Source of the DNA: UTCHB3 sp964371075 | GTDB lineage: Bacteria > Bacteroidota > Ignavibacteria > Ignavibacteriales > Ignavibacteriaceae | DNA length: 64,000 nt | Assembly: GCA_964371075.1 (NCBI GenBank) | Contig: CAYJKN010000007.1 | Coordinates: 186,001 to 250,000 of the forward strand | Reading direction: 5' to 3' | Shown here: positions 52,402 through 60,772 of the stretch, piece after piece | Position numbering within the stretch: the stretch's first letter is position 1 | How the letters are laid out: every line of letters begins with the position of its first letter | Made by a program: the position numbers and the translations under genes | Notes under the pieces: model-generated | Databases searched by the model: none | Told to the model about the DNA's origin: nothing | The model's input: only the letters and a program-made list of their open reading frames with translations

Positions 52402-52435
52402 AAACCCCTGATATTCCAACCCATGTCAGGGGTTT
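52402..52435 (+). terminator. Terminator of the arsenic operon
   Basis: AAACCCCTGA at 52402-52411 pairs with TCAGGGGTTT at 52426-52435, followed by T, 12 bases after the CcdA stop. Confidence 0.8.
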
Positions 52436-52568
52436 TACCCGGTTCAATTCTACAACAAAAATAACGACTAAAACCCCCTCCCCTCCACCAAATAAAAACT
52501 TCTCACTCATTATTAGCAATCTTTTTATTATATTTATATTTCAATTATTGTATTGAGAAGGAAGTATC

Positions 52569-54005
52569 ATGGAAAAAAGAATTTTAGGTAAAACCGGTAT
52601 AGAAGTGTCAGTTTTTGGATTTGGCAGCTACCGGGTTGATTCGAGAGTACGCGCACAGGCAGAAGCCTTAAGGAAAGCGCTTCTTTCAGGGATAAATTTT
52701 ATCGATACTTCCACCAACTACTCCGATGGGAACAGCGAAATATTAATCGGTGAAGTGATAAAAGAAATTGAAGTTTCCACCAGTCTTCGAAGAAGTAATT
52801 TTATTATCGCCTCCAAGGCAGGATACATCCAGGGAAAAAACCTCGAATCGGTAAAACGACGCGAAGCCCATGGTTTGGTTTACCCTGAAGTAACCGATTG
52901 TTCCCCCGATCTCCGGCACTGTATCCACCCCTCATTTCTGAAACACCAGATTACTGAGTCGATTAAACGAATGGATTGTGGTTACCTCGATCTCTTCCTC
53001 ATTCATAATCCCGAATACTTCCTGATGTATTCCCATGAACGCGACCTCTCAAAACTCAGAAAAGAATATTATTCCCGACTAAGAGCGGCCTTTGATCACC
53101 TGGAAGAGGAAAGCAAAGCCGGAAGAATTCGATATTACGGAATTTCATCCAATACCTTTGGACAACAAAGTTTTCACAGACATTTTACTTCACTTGAAGA
53201 AATCCTAAAAATCTCTCCAAACGGAAAGTTTGATAAAGGTATCTCGGTTATTCAACTGCCTTTAAATCTTAAAGAGAAAGACAGTTTAACCCTTGTAAAT
53301 CAGGCTGAAAATGGGAAAAGTGCTATAAAACTTGCCCATAAAGCTGGCCTGGGAGTAATCATTAACCGCCCTCTTAATGCAATTGTGAATAACAGGATTG
53401 AACGACTCGGTGACTTTGAAATGCAGGGAAGTTTTAACCTGAAAGACTTACAAGCTGCATACCGTAAAGTGGAGGTGCTTGCCGAGACTGTAATTCACGA
53501 AATGAAGCGTCAAATGAGACTGGGTTATGAAAAAATTCAGGATATGAAAGACTCATTTGGGATTGCCAGATTTTTAATGAAAAATTTTGATGACCTTGAT
53601 AATCCCGTCTCTCTCACAGATCTTTTGGAATTTTATGTCAATCCCAGAATCAGAATGATAAAGTCGATTGTTATCGAAAATGAGTCCACTCCGGGTATTG
53701 TTGTTGAAGTTGCCCAAAACTTTTTGATGGAGGTTAAGAATTTTACTATGATTCTTCAAACCATCGTGATCGCAAAATATAACATGAACAACATGAAGTT
53801 GCATGGAATTTTGAATAACTACATCCCGCAGGAATTAAAAGGACAGACACTCGCAAGAAAATCTTTGATAATGACAGCCTCTCTTCCGTGTGTCTCTTCT
53901 GTACTGGTTGGAATGAGGACTCAAAAATATGTTGAGGATGTGATTGAAGCCTCAAAATATCTGTTAACCTCCGAGCAGGAAGCATTCTGGTTTATGGAGA
54001 GGTGA
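52569..54005 (+). CDS. Aldo/keto reductase with long C-terminal extension
   Basis: 478 aa. Residues 1-300 form an aldo/keto reductase barrel: KTGIEVSVFGFGSYRV, NFIDTSTNYSDGNSE (catalytic Asp and Tyr), IIASKAGYI (Lys), YLDLFLIHNPEYF (His) and YYGISSNTFG. About 150 extra helical residues follow beyond typical AKRs (about 320 aa). The final part returns to an AKR-like end (SSVLVGMRTQKYVEDVIEAS), so the extra helices are an insertion inside the last barrel segments. Substrate unknown. AAGGAAG precedes the ATG. Confidence 0.8.
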   Translation: MEKRILGKTGIEVSVFGFGSYRVDSRVRAQAEALRKALLSGINFIDTSTNYSDGNSEILIGEVIKEIEVSTSLRRSNFIIASKAGYIQGKNLESVKRREAHGLVYPEVTDCSPDLRHCIHPSFLKHQITESIKRMDCGYLDLFLIHNPEYFLMYSHERDLSKLRKEYYSRLRAAFDHLEEESKAGRIRYYGISSNTFGQQSFHRHFTSLEEILKISPNGKFDKGISVIQLPLNLKEKDSLTLVNQAENGKSAIKLAHKAGLGVIINRPLNAIVNNRIERLGDFEMQGSFNLKDLQAAYRKVEVLAETVIHEMKRQMRLGYEKIQDMKDSFGIARFLMKNFDDLDNPVSLTDLLEFYVNPRIRMIKSIVIENESTPGIVVEVAQNFLMEVKNFTMILQTIVIAKYNMNNMKLHGILNNYIPQELKGQTLARKSLIMTASLPCVSSVLVGMRTQKYVEDVIEASKYLLTSEQEAFWFMER

Positions 54006-54030
54006 GCAAAGCGGGAAGTAAAATTACAGG

Positions 54031-54750
54031 TTAGTGCCTGTGTTGCATTATCTCTTCTTTTGTTAACCCTTTTTCTCTGATCTTGTAGAGATTCCACCAG
54101 GGAATAGCCGGATAACTGTGATGCTCATAATGATAGCCAAAAAAGTAACAACTAAGCATTGCCCTAAGATGATTTTTCACTTGTGAACGCGCATTGTGTG
54201 GCTTCATCTCTTCAGTATGAGGATATTTATGCGGTAGATATGTTCCAAAAAAGAATAATTGAAGTGTCCCCAGAAAAGCCGGAACCACCCAAAAAAGTAT
54301 TATGCTCGTCTCACTGAACCAAATCTTTAAAACATTATAACCAACCGCCATTACCACAATCTGTCCAATAGTAGTATATCTTTTCATAAAAGTTAACCAC
54401 CACAACCAAAAATTTTGCGTTTTTACATTAAAATCGGGGTCTTTGTCAGTTCCCGGATACCGGTGATGGTCAAAATGGTGTTTTATCAATCTGTTATATG
54501 ACATACCGGCAAAAAGGAAAGTGGAGGTATATCCAAATATCATGTTAGTCAATTTATTTTTGCTCACAGTGCCATGCATTGCATCGTGACCTGTTATAAA
54601 CAATCCGGTATATAAGTATGCCTGAATCAGAATATGAAGATAAAAGAGAGGAGACAGAGGGTCGGGAGTCACAAAAGAAAGAATGTAGAAAAGATGCACC
54701 GCCCAGAGAAAAATCACTGTTGATGCAACCAGGATACCTTTAATTTCCAT
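54031..54750 (-). CDS. crtW: Beta-carotene ketolase CrtW-like
   Basis: 239-aa membrane di-iron oxygenase. His clusters: FITGHDAMHG, RLIKHHFDHHRYPGT, FGTYLPHKYPH and YFFGYHYEHHSYPAIPWW, the CrtW arrangement rather than CrtZ. It adds a 4-keto group to a beta-ionone ring. Last gene of the nine-gene carotenoid operon; its ATG follows the cruF stop directly. With no crtZ in the window, the ring is expected to be keto but not 3-hydroxy. Confidence 0.85.
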   Translation of the reverse strand: MEIKGILVASTVIFLWAVHLFYILSFVTPDPLSPLFYLHILIQAYLYTGLFITGHDAMHGTVSKNKLTNMIFGYTSTFLFAGMSYNRLIKHHFDHHRYPGTDKDPDFNVKTQNFWLWWLTFMKRYTTIGQIVVMAVGYNVLKIWFSETSIILFWVVPAFLGTLQLFFFGTYLPHKYPHTEEMKPHNARSQVKNHLRAMLSCYFFGYHYEHHSYPAIPWWNLYKIREKGLTKEEIMQHRH

Positions 54751-55401
54751 TTATCGTACCAGAATTATATCCAGAAGAAGGAAAAACACTAATTGTATAA
54801 CTACAAGATAGATTGGCAGGTCTTTTTGTGGTTTCTGTTTTAAAAAGAAGTAAACTAGTGCGGCAAGTGATGAGATAACAAACCAGGCAATATAGTTTTG
54901 AAGAGGAATGATACCGTTAGCCCAATTCCAATAATTCAGATGCATTGCTAAAGGCTCCATTACAAAATCAAAAGCAACTGTGGCACTCCCGGTAAGAAAA
55001 ACGAATGCAAAAAGGTTGTCAGTTACCTTTGTTAAAATTGAAACAATGGCATAAATAATGATTACCCAGTTAAGTCCGATAACAACCGGGACATCAAAAA
55101 GCCCGGGTCCTAATGTTGATCCATAGGTGTATCTTCCAAATATTGCACCCGATGCAACACCAACCGCTTCAAGGATAAAGGTAACTAAAAAGGTAGAGAC
55201 AGCCCAAATTATTACACTCTTGTTCCAGTCACTACGGGTGAACCATATAACCAAAACAATCGAAAGCAACAACACAAATGGGGTCAAATCCTTCATTAGT
55301 GGAAGGAAGTTCTCCAATGAATGTCCGAGTATTCCTACAGAATAAATAATGGCAAGCAGAAGTACTGCACCATATCTTTCTATAAAATTCTGCCTTTCCA
55401 T
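54751..55401 (-). CDS. cruF: Carotenoid 1',2'-hydratase CruF-like (DUF422)
   Basis: 216 aa, six to seven spans. FILEAVGVASGAIFGRYTYG, TLGPGLFDVPVVIGLNWVII and FDFVMEPLAMHLNYWNW match the DUF422 carotenoid hydratase family (CruF, and the bacterioruberin hydratase). It adds water to the acyclic psi end of gamma-carotene-like molecules. It overlaps the glycosyltransferase gene by 22 bases. Confidence 0.83.
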   Translation of the reverse strand: MERQNFIERYGAVLLLAIIYSVGILGHSLENFLPLMKDLTPFVLLLSIVLVIWFTRSDWNKSVIIWAVSTFLVTFILEAVGVASGAIFGRYTYGSTLGPGLFDVPVVIGLNWVIIIYAIVSILTKVTDNLFAFVFLTGSATVAFDFVMEPLAMHLNYWNWANGIIPLQNYIAWFVISSLAALVYFFLKQKPQKDLPIYLVVIQLVFFLLLDIILVR

Positions 55402-56492
55402 TCCAATCTGCCTGTTTTCGCTAAATAAACGGATTTTAACCCTGTAATATACATAATTACCATCTGAAAAGGATGAGTTATAATTTCCACCATTAAATTG
55501 GACCTGCTAATCAAGGAGATCAAAACCTTTGATAAAAGAATTAGAATCAACGCAGGAAGCCACAACAAACTAAAAAATATGGAAACAAAAGGAAGGAGAT
55601 AAATCGCTAAAAACAGACTGATCATAATTACAAATGTTAAACCCGAAATGTCAAATCCGGGATAAAAATTCTTCGTAAAACCGTTTATCGATTCCCCAAA
55701 GCCGGAATACATTTTACACTTGATAAGATCACCTCCAAGTGCAGTCATTAGCTTTACTCCGGATCGTTTAACAGCTCTTGCCAGTTCCATATCTTCAACC
55801 ACCATTCCCTTAACTGCTGCATGACCACCTGTCCTTTGATATGTCTCTTTCGAAAAGAGGATAAACTGCCCGTTTGCTGCCACAAACTTTACCGAGTCCG
55901 ATTGATACACCTGTCGCAATGGGAGAAAATTTAACAGCAACCAGTTCATTATCGGAATAACTACCGATGCCCCAAAGCCGGTCAAAATCTGTGTTGGGAA
56001 AACCGAAAACATGCCAATGTTATTGGCATTTACGGTGGAAATTACTCTTGATACTGTTTCTTTCCCCAAAGTGACATCTGCGTCGATAAAAAGCAGATAT
56101 TCACCAGTGGCGATACTTTCCATCTGATGGCATGCCCAGTTTTTACCAAGCCACCCCGATGGCAACTCTTTACCACTGAGAAGTCTGACCCGGGAATCAG
56201 CCAAAGTTTTTGACATTACCACTTGAGCAGTCCGGTCCTCTGAATGATCATCCAGCACTATTATCTCAAGATTTGTATAATCCTGCATGATACAACTTTC
56301 GAGACAATTTCCGATGTTGTTTTCTTCGTTCCGGGCAGGAATCAAAATTGAAATTTTTGACTGAGGTTCAGTTTCTTGAATGACGGCTCCCCTGCCAACA
56401 ATTGGGGCGGTAAAAAAATTGTAGAGACTTATTAAAAATGTAACCAGTGCCGCAAAAGTTATGATGACAACCGGAATCAAATCATAATTCAT
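55380..56492 (-). CDS. GT2 glycosyltransferase, probably carotenoid (CruC-like)
   Basis: 370 aa. An N-terminal span is followed by a GT2 core: KISILIPARNEENNIGNCLE, EIIVLDDHSEDRT (first acidic site), LLFIDADVTLGKE (DxD), and QRTGGHAAVKGMVVEDMELA with the ED motif. Three C-terminal spans follow. It resembles CruC/CrtQ-type enzymes. Given cruF and an acyltransferase on either side, it would glycosylate the tertiary 1'-hydroxyl. Overlaps the acyltransferase gene by four bases. Confidence 0.75.
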   Translation of the reverse strand: MNYDLIPVVIITFAALVTFLISLYNFFTAPIVGRGAVIQETEPQSKISILIPARNEENNIGNCLESCIMQDYTNLEIIVLDDHSEDRTAQVVMSKTLADSRVRLLSGKELPSGWLGKNWACHQMESIATGEYLLFIDADVTLGKETVSRVISTVNANNIGMFSVFPTQILTGFGASVVIPIMNWLLLNFLPLRQVYQSDSVKFVAANGQFILFSKETYQRTGGHAAVKGMVVEDMELARAVKRSGVKLMTALGGDLIKCKMYSGFGESINGFTKNFYPGFDISGLTFVIMISLFLAIYLLPFVSIFFSLLWLPALILILLSKVLISLISRSNLMVEIITHPFQMVIMYITGLKSVYLAKTGRLEWKGRIL

Positions 56493-57148
56493 TTAAATAA
56501 ATCCCTTACTGATTCTCTCTTGAGTGACCGCTGCTCCAGTTCGTCCAGATTAGCCAAAAACGCCGATTCAAACCTCGTAAAATCATCCGAAACATCTTTT
56601 GCCTCAAGCACTTCGCCAATTGAACAATATACTGCCGGTTTTTTGTCTTCATCAAATTGAATTTTGAATGCTATGGGAATAACAACCGAATTTGAGGCTT
56701 CACCCCCTGCAAATTTGGTAATCCCCTTTTGTAAAACCACTTTATCGATGCCATAAGGTCGAATTTCACCCTGAGGATAAATTACAACCAGACTTGTTGG
56801 TGCGGAAAGTAGTTCTCTGGTATATTTAACGGTTTGCATAACACTTGAAATGCTCTCCTGTTCAACACCGTATGCCCCCATCCAGTTAAAAAAGCGATAA
56901 ACTTTCAACTGTTTTACGAGCATCAAAATAAAAAATCTCTTTTGGGGAAGAAACTCCCTCTGAATCTTTTGAATCAAAAAGCCATCCCACCATGAAAAGT
57001 GGTTGGGAGTAAACAATACTGCTCTATCATCAGGCAAAACGGGGAATTTATTTACAATATGGAATCCCGAAAAGTGTTTTCGCATCAACCTTTCAAGATA
57101 GGTCGTGAACAACCTGTTAAACCATGGATTGGGATTGGCTTTTATCAC
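56489..57148 (-). CDS. PlsC-type acyltransferase, probably carotenoid glycoside (CruD-like)
   Basis: 219 aa. The acyltransferase box is NHFSWWDGFL (His50-x4-Asp55) with YPQGEIRP as the third block and PIAFKIQF following. Family members acylate lysophospholipids; in this operon position a CruD-like transfer of a fatty acid to the carotenoid sugar is the better guess. 22 bases separate it from crtD, and it overlaps the glycosyltransferase gene. Confidence 0.7.
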   Translation of the reverse strand: MIKANPNPWFNRLFTTYLERLMRKHFSGFHIVNKFPVLPDDRAVLFTPNHFSWWDGFLIQKIQREFLPQKRFFILMLVKQLKVYRFFNWMGAYGVEQESISSVMQTVKYTRELLSAPTSLVVIYPQGEIRPYGIDKVVLQKGITKFAGGEASNSVVIPIAFKIQFDEDKKPAVYCSIGEVLEAKDVSDDFTRFESAFLANLDELEQRSLKRESVRDLFK

Positions 57149-57169
57149 TCGAAAAACTCCATAAAACTG

Positions 57170-58696
57170 CTACACCTCATATTTTGATATCAGGTCGGAG
57201 ACTATTTTGCCCGAGAGAATAACGAGAGGAATTCCACCTCCGGGGTGTGCACTGCCACCGCAAAAATAGAGTCCATTATACTCTTTTGATCTGTTATCCT
57301 GCCTCAAAAATGCAGCAAAACGATTATTTGAGGAAATTCCATATAAACTGCCAAAAACTGATGATGTTTTTTCTTCGATCATTTGAGGGGTTAAGATTCT
57401 TTCAAAAATAATCTTTTTATTGAGGTCAATATCAAGAGTTTTATTCACTTTTTCGATAATTTTCTCTTTGATCGATAGGATATCAAGAGCAGTTTCCTCT
57501 TTTCCCGGAGGCATATTGATCATCACAAACCAGTTTTCACCATTTTCAACGGCATCGGTTGGATTATTTTTGGAGGAGATGTAGATATAAATTGTTGGGT
57601 CGTTGGGCACTTCCCCTCTATCAAATATTTCAGTAAACTCTTTTTTGTAATCTTCTGAAAAGATAACATTGTGCATTTTTAATTGAGCATACTCTCCCTG
57701 AACACCCCAATAAAAAACGAGTGCAGAGGACGATGGCTCCGTTTTGTAATACTTTCTGGCGGGAGTTACCTGAGAGTCATTTAATAACTTCCTGTAAGTG
57801 TTAGTGACATCCGAATTTGATACAACTATATCAGCTTCGATGACCTTCTCACCACAACGAACTCCGATAACTCTGTTTGGATCATCGATCACTTTTCCCC
57901 TGCAGCAAACCCCATGCACCGTATTACATGCAAGAATTATCTCGTCAACAGGGTGATTGGTTAAAATTTCGACACCAAGTTTTAGTGCCACATCAGTCAT
58001 GGCTCTGCTAAGTGAGTATATCCCCCCTTTTAAGGTAAACCCGCCAATTCCATATTCAACATGTTGGATGATGTTCAGAGTTGCGGGTGCTTTGTAGGGA
58101 TCGGAACCGTTGTATGTGGCGTATCTGTCAAAGAGTTGAATTAACTCAGGGTGTTTAAAGAATGAGGCATTTGCCTGATGCATCGTTCTGAAACTGTCAA
58201 TTTTGGGAAGATTGAGCAGAGTTTTAAGTGCTTTTTTGTTTATAAAAGTGGAGTATTCTCTGAAACTTTTGAAGAGAAAAAGTTCTGCCGTCAGATCGTA
58301 TATTTTTTTTGAATAATCAAAATAGCTTTTTATCCTTTCACGGGGCTCATCAAACTTTTCAGAAAGTTCATTCACAAATTTATCGAGATTTGACCAGGCA
58401 TCCACCACCTTACCCGAAGGATAAAAATATCTGCAAAGTACCTCCGGTTGGACAAAATCGAGGTATTCACCGATCTCAAATCCCGCCTCAGTAAAAAGTT
58501 CTTCAATTACAAAAGGCATAGTGAGTAGTGAAGGCCCTGTATCGAACCTGAAACCTTCTTCGTTTATCTCATTTGCTTTGCCACCAGTTTTGTCATTTTG
58601 CTCAACTATGGTAACAGAAAATCCTTTTTTGGCAAGCCTGATAGCAGCAGAAAGTCCTCCCAGACCGGCACCAATAACCACAACTTTTTTCATCAA
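57170..58696 (-). CDS. crtD: Carotenoid 3,4-desaturase CrtD-like
   Basis: 508-aa FAD enzyme of the CrtI family. VVIGAGLGGLSAAIRLAKKG (dinucleotide fold), then FRFDTGPSLLTMPFVIEELF, and C-terminal GLYFCGGSAHPGGGIPLVIL. The PSLLTMP loop and the pairing with cruF fit the 1-hydroxycarotenoid 3,4-desaturase branch rather than phytoene desaturation. Its start overlaps the crtYcd stop (ATGA). Confidence 0.8.
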   Translation of the reverse strand: MMKKVVVIGAGLGGLSAAIRLAKKGFSVTIVEQNDKTGGKANEINEEGFRFDTGPSLLTMPFVIEELFTEAGFEIGEYLDFVQPEVLCRYFYPSGKVVDAWSNLDKFVNELSEKFDEPRERIKSYFDYSKKIYDLTAELFLFKSFREYSTFINKKALKTLLNLPKIDSFRTMHQANASFFKHPELIQLFDRYATYNGSDPYKAPATLNIIQHVEYGIGGFTLKGGIYSLSRAMTDVALKLGVEILTNHPVDEIILACNTVHGVCCRGKVIDDPNRVIGVRCGEKVIEADIVVSNSDVTNTYRKLLNDSQVTPARKYYKTEPSSSALVFYWGVQGEYAQLKMHNVIFSEDYKKEFTEIFDRGEVPNDPTIYIYISSKNNPTDAVENGENWFVMINMPPGKEETALDILSIKEKIIEKVNKTLDIDLNKKIIFERILTPQMIEEKTSSVFGSLYGISSNNRFAAFLRQDNRSKEYNGLYFCGGSAHPGGGIPLVILSGKIVSDLISKYEV

Positions 58697-59361
58697 ATGT
58701 CTCGTTTATAGAGCAGATAAAAGAAAAACCAGAAGGAAATCATTGAAAACGAATAGAAAAAATCTTCGAGAGGAATCGTAATGAATCTCGCCCCCCAGAT
58801 GGCTTCCGGTGAATACCACACTATTGGAGGTGCTGTTAAAAAATAATTCACAACAAGAAATGGCAGGAAAGTTATACCAATTGAAATCCAGTAAACTCGA
58901 GAAGCTAAAATTGCCGGTTTAAATGTGGCGGCAATAAAAAGAAAAATCGCCGAGAATACCATAACTGTCGAAGTGTAATACTGTGAGCCGAAAAATCCTG
59001 CCACTACTATTAAAATCGCACCTGCCAGGTAATAATAATTTTTGTCGAAGGGAAGTTTTTTCTCGGGGATGTAAAGTTTTACGGTTTCATAAATAAAAAT
59101 ACAGGAAAATGGAACCGTCACAAAAAAGAGAACCTCTTCGACAGGTAATCCAAAAATATAAGTTCTGATAAGATATTCTGGTGAGAAACCCCAGTCACCC
59201 CGTGAGGTTGCCACTGCATCCCACACTAAATAAAAGGGACTTACAGTTAAAATCGAAAAGAGTAAATACTTAAACTTTTTGTAAAAAGAAATTTTCTGTT
59301 CAAACGAGAGAAAAACGGGGAAGAGTACAGTTAAAAGATTGATCAGCAGATATCTGCTCAT
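58693..59361 (-). CDS. Lycopene cyclase (CrtYcd type)
   Basis: 222-aa protein with about seven spans made of two similar halves, each with the cyclase motif: GLPVEEVLFFVTVPFSCIFI and RFITIPLEDFFYSFSMIS. This is the fused CrtYc-CrtYd form found in Bacteroidota and archaea. It closes beta rings on lycopene. With cruF/crtD acting on one end, one ring per molecule (gamma-carotene type) is likely. Confidence 0.87.
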   Translation of the reverse strand: MSRYLLINLLTVLFPVFLSFEQKISFYKKFKYLLFSILTVSPFYLVWDAVATSRGDWGFSPEYLIRTYIFGLPVEEVLFFVTVPFSCIFIYETVKLYIPEKKLPFDKNYYYLAGAILIVVAGFFGSQYYTSTVMVFSAIFLFIAATFKPAILASRVYWISIGITFLPFLVVNYFLTAPPIVWYSPEAIWGARFITIPLEDFFYSFSMISFWFFFYLLYKRDI

Positions 59362-59372
59362 AAAAATACCGA

Positions 59373-59939
59373 TTAGTTAAGCAGAGTGCGGAGTTTGGCA
59401 CTTTTGTTTTTATCAAGTCTTTCTGACTCAAGAAGGAACTTTACCAAACCTGTTTGAGTCTTTTTATCTAATTCCGAATAATCTTTCTTCAAAAGAAGTC
59501 CATAAACTACTTCAAGGTCTTCATCCCTCTCTTTTGCATGTCCCAGAATTGCAGGGATAAAGTGCAGAATGGAGAAACGCATAAAACGAATCTCGAGCGA
59601 ATTTGGTTGCTTTTTAATCGCAAAAGCTATTTTATCAAGTCCTGAATTAAGAAGATCAAGCTTCGTAAAAGGATTTATTGCATGTTTGGCGAGGAGAGTC
59701 TCTGCTCCACCAAGATACGCCAAAACAAAGGGTGACATCGATTTAAGCTTTTTTCCAAATTTTTTATCGATGAAATTTTTCAGCTCTTCAGCTTTTGATT
59801 CATCTTCCACACCTGCATAAAATGTGGTTCTTATATACTCTTTGGTTTTTTCATCAATGTCTGATGTCTTATTATTTATTCCGGCTGCACTCCCGACAAA
59901 AAGGAGTATAAATGTAAATAGTGAAAATTTGATCAACAA
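59373..59939 (-). CDS. Exported helical protein inside the carotenoid operon, unknown
   Basis: 188 aa with a signal peptide (MLIKFSLFTFILLFVGSAAG). The mature part is all-helical (DEKTKEYIRTTFYAGVEDES, FVLAYLGGAETLLAKHAINP, NSLEIRFMRFSILHFIPAIL), with a tetratricopeptide-like feel. It overlaps crtB by seven bases and lies 11 bases before the cyclase gene, so it is co-transcribed with them. I recognise no enzyme motif. It could help carry pigment or organise the membrane, but this is only context. Confidence 0.6.
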   Translation of the reverse strand: MLIKFSLFTFILLFVGSAAGINNKTSDIDEKTKEYIRTTFYAGVEDESKAEELKNFIDKKFGKKLKSMSPFVLAYLGGAETLLAKHAINPFTKLDLLNSGLDKIAFAIKKQPNSLEIRFMRFSILHFIPAILGHAKERDEDLEVVYGLLLKKDYSELDKKTQTGLVKFLLESERLDKNKSAKLRTLLN

Positions 59940-60772
59940 GTTTTTAATACCTTTACTTCAATTATCGATTTGGTTAACAGCATAATCTTTACAGGGTTTG
60001 GTACTCTGATTCTCTTTTTTAACAAAGCATGCACCTTGTTTGAACAGATTTTTTCGAAGAGTTTAATATAATAAAGATAAGCCGAATATACACCAAGTCT
60101 TACTCCCGGAGGCAATTTCTTTATCCCTTTAAGGGCTGAAATAAACTCTTCGCGGATTGTATCTTCGAGAAGTTTTTTACTGTGATCATCTATACCGGTT
60201 TCATTGTCAACATTTGGAAGATAAATTCTTCCTCTTTCGTCAATATCAGATTTGATGTCGCGTAAAAAGTTTACTTTCTGAAAAGCAGACCCAAGTGCCC
60301 TTGCAGGCTCTCTAAGGGAATTAAACAATTCTTCATCCTTCTCACAAAAAACCCTGAGACACATTAACCCCACTACTTCAGCAGAACCATAGATATATTC
60401 ATCATATTTTTTCTCTTCGTAGTAACTGTTGTGCAGGTCCATCTCCATGCTGTCGAGAAATGCGTCGATAAATTCCTTGTCAACTTTGTATTCATTCACC
60501 ACTTCCTGAAAAGCATGAATAATCGGGTTTGTGGAGATGCCCCTCTGGATCGCTTTTTCTGTTTCTTCCCGAAATTCTTTTAATAGAGTTGCTTTGTCGT
60601 GTCCGTGAAATGTATCAACAATTTCATCAGCAAGCCGCACATATCCATAAATGGAATAGATCGGGCCTTGGAAGCGTTTCTCAAAAGCTTTTATTCCCAG
60701 ACTAAAAGAAGTGGAATAAGCTTTTGTGAAAAGGCTTGAAGTTCGGGAACAGATGTTATCATAAAATTCCAT
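59933..60772 (-). CDS. crtB: Phytoene synthase CrtB
   Basis: 279 aa of the squalene/phytoene synthase family. The first Asp-rich motif is YVRLADEIVDTFHG (DxxxD), the second is VNFLRDIKSDIDERGRIYLP. SYYEEKKYDEYIYGSAEVVG lies between. It joins two geranylgeranyl diphosphates to phytoene. It overlaps crtI by 14 bases. No GGPP synthase gene is in the window. Confidence 0.93.
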   Translation of the reverse strand: MEFYDNICSRTSSLFTKAYSTSFSLGIKAFEKRFQGPIYSIYGYVRLADEIVDTFHGHDKATLLKEFREETEKAIQRGISTNPIIHAFQEVVNEYKVDKEFIDAFLDSMEMDLHNSYYEEKKYDEYIYGSAEVVGLMCLRVFCEKDEELFNSLREPARALGSAFQKVNFLRDIKSDIDERGRIYLPNVDNETGIDDHSKKLLEDTIREEFISALKGIKKLPPGVRLGVYSAYLYYIKLFEKICSNKVHALLKKRIRVPNPVKIMLLTKSIIEVKVLKTC

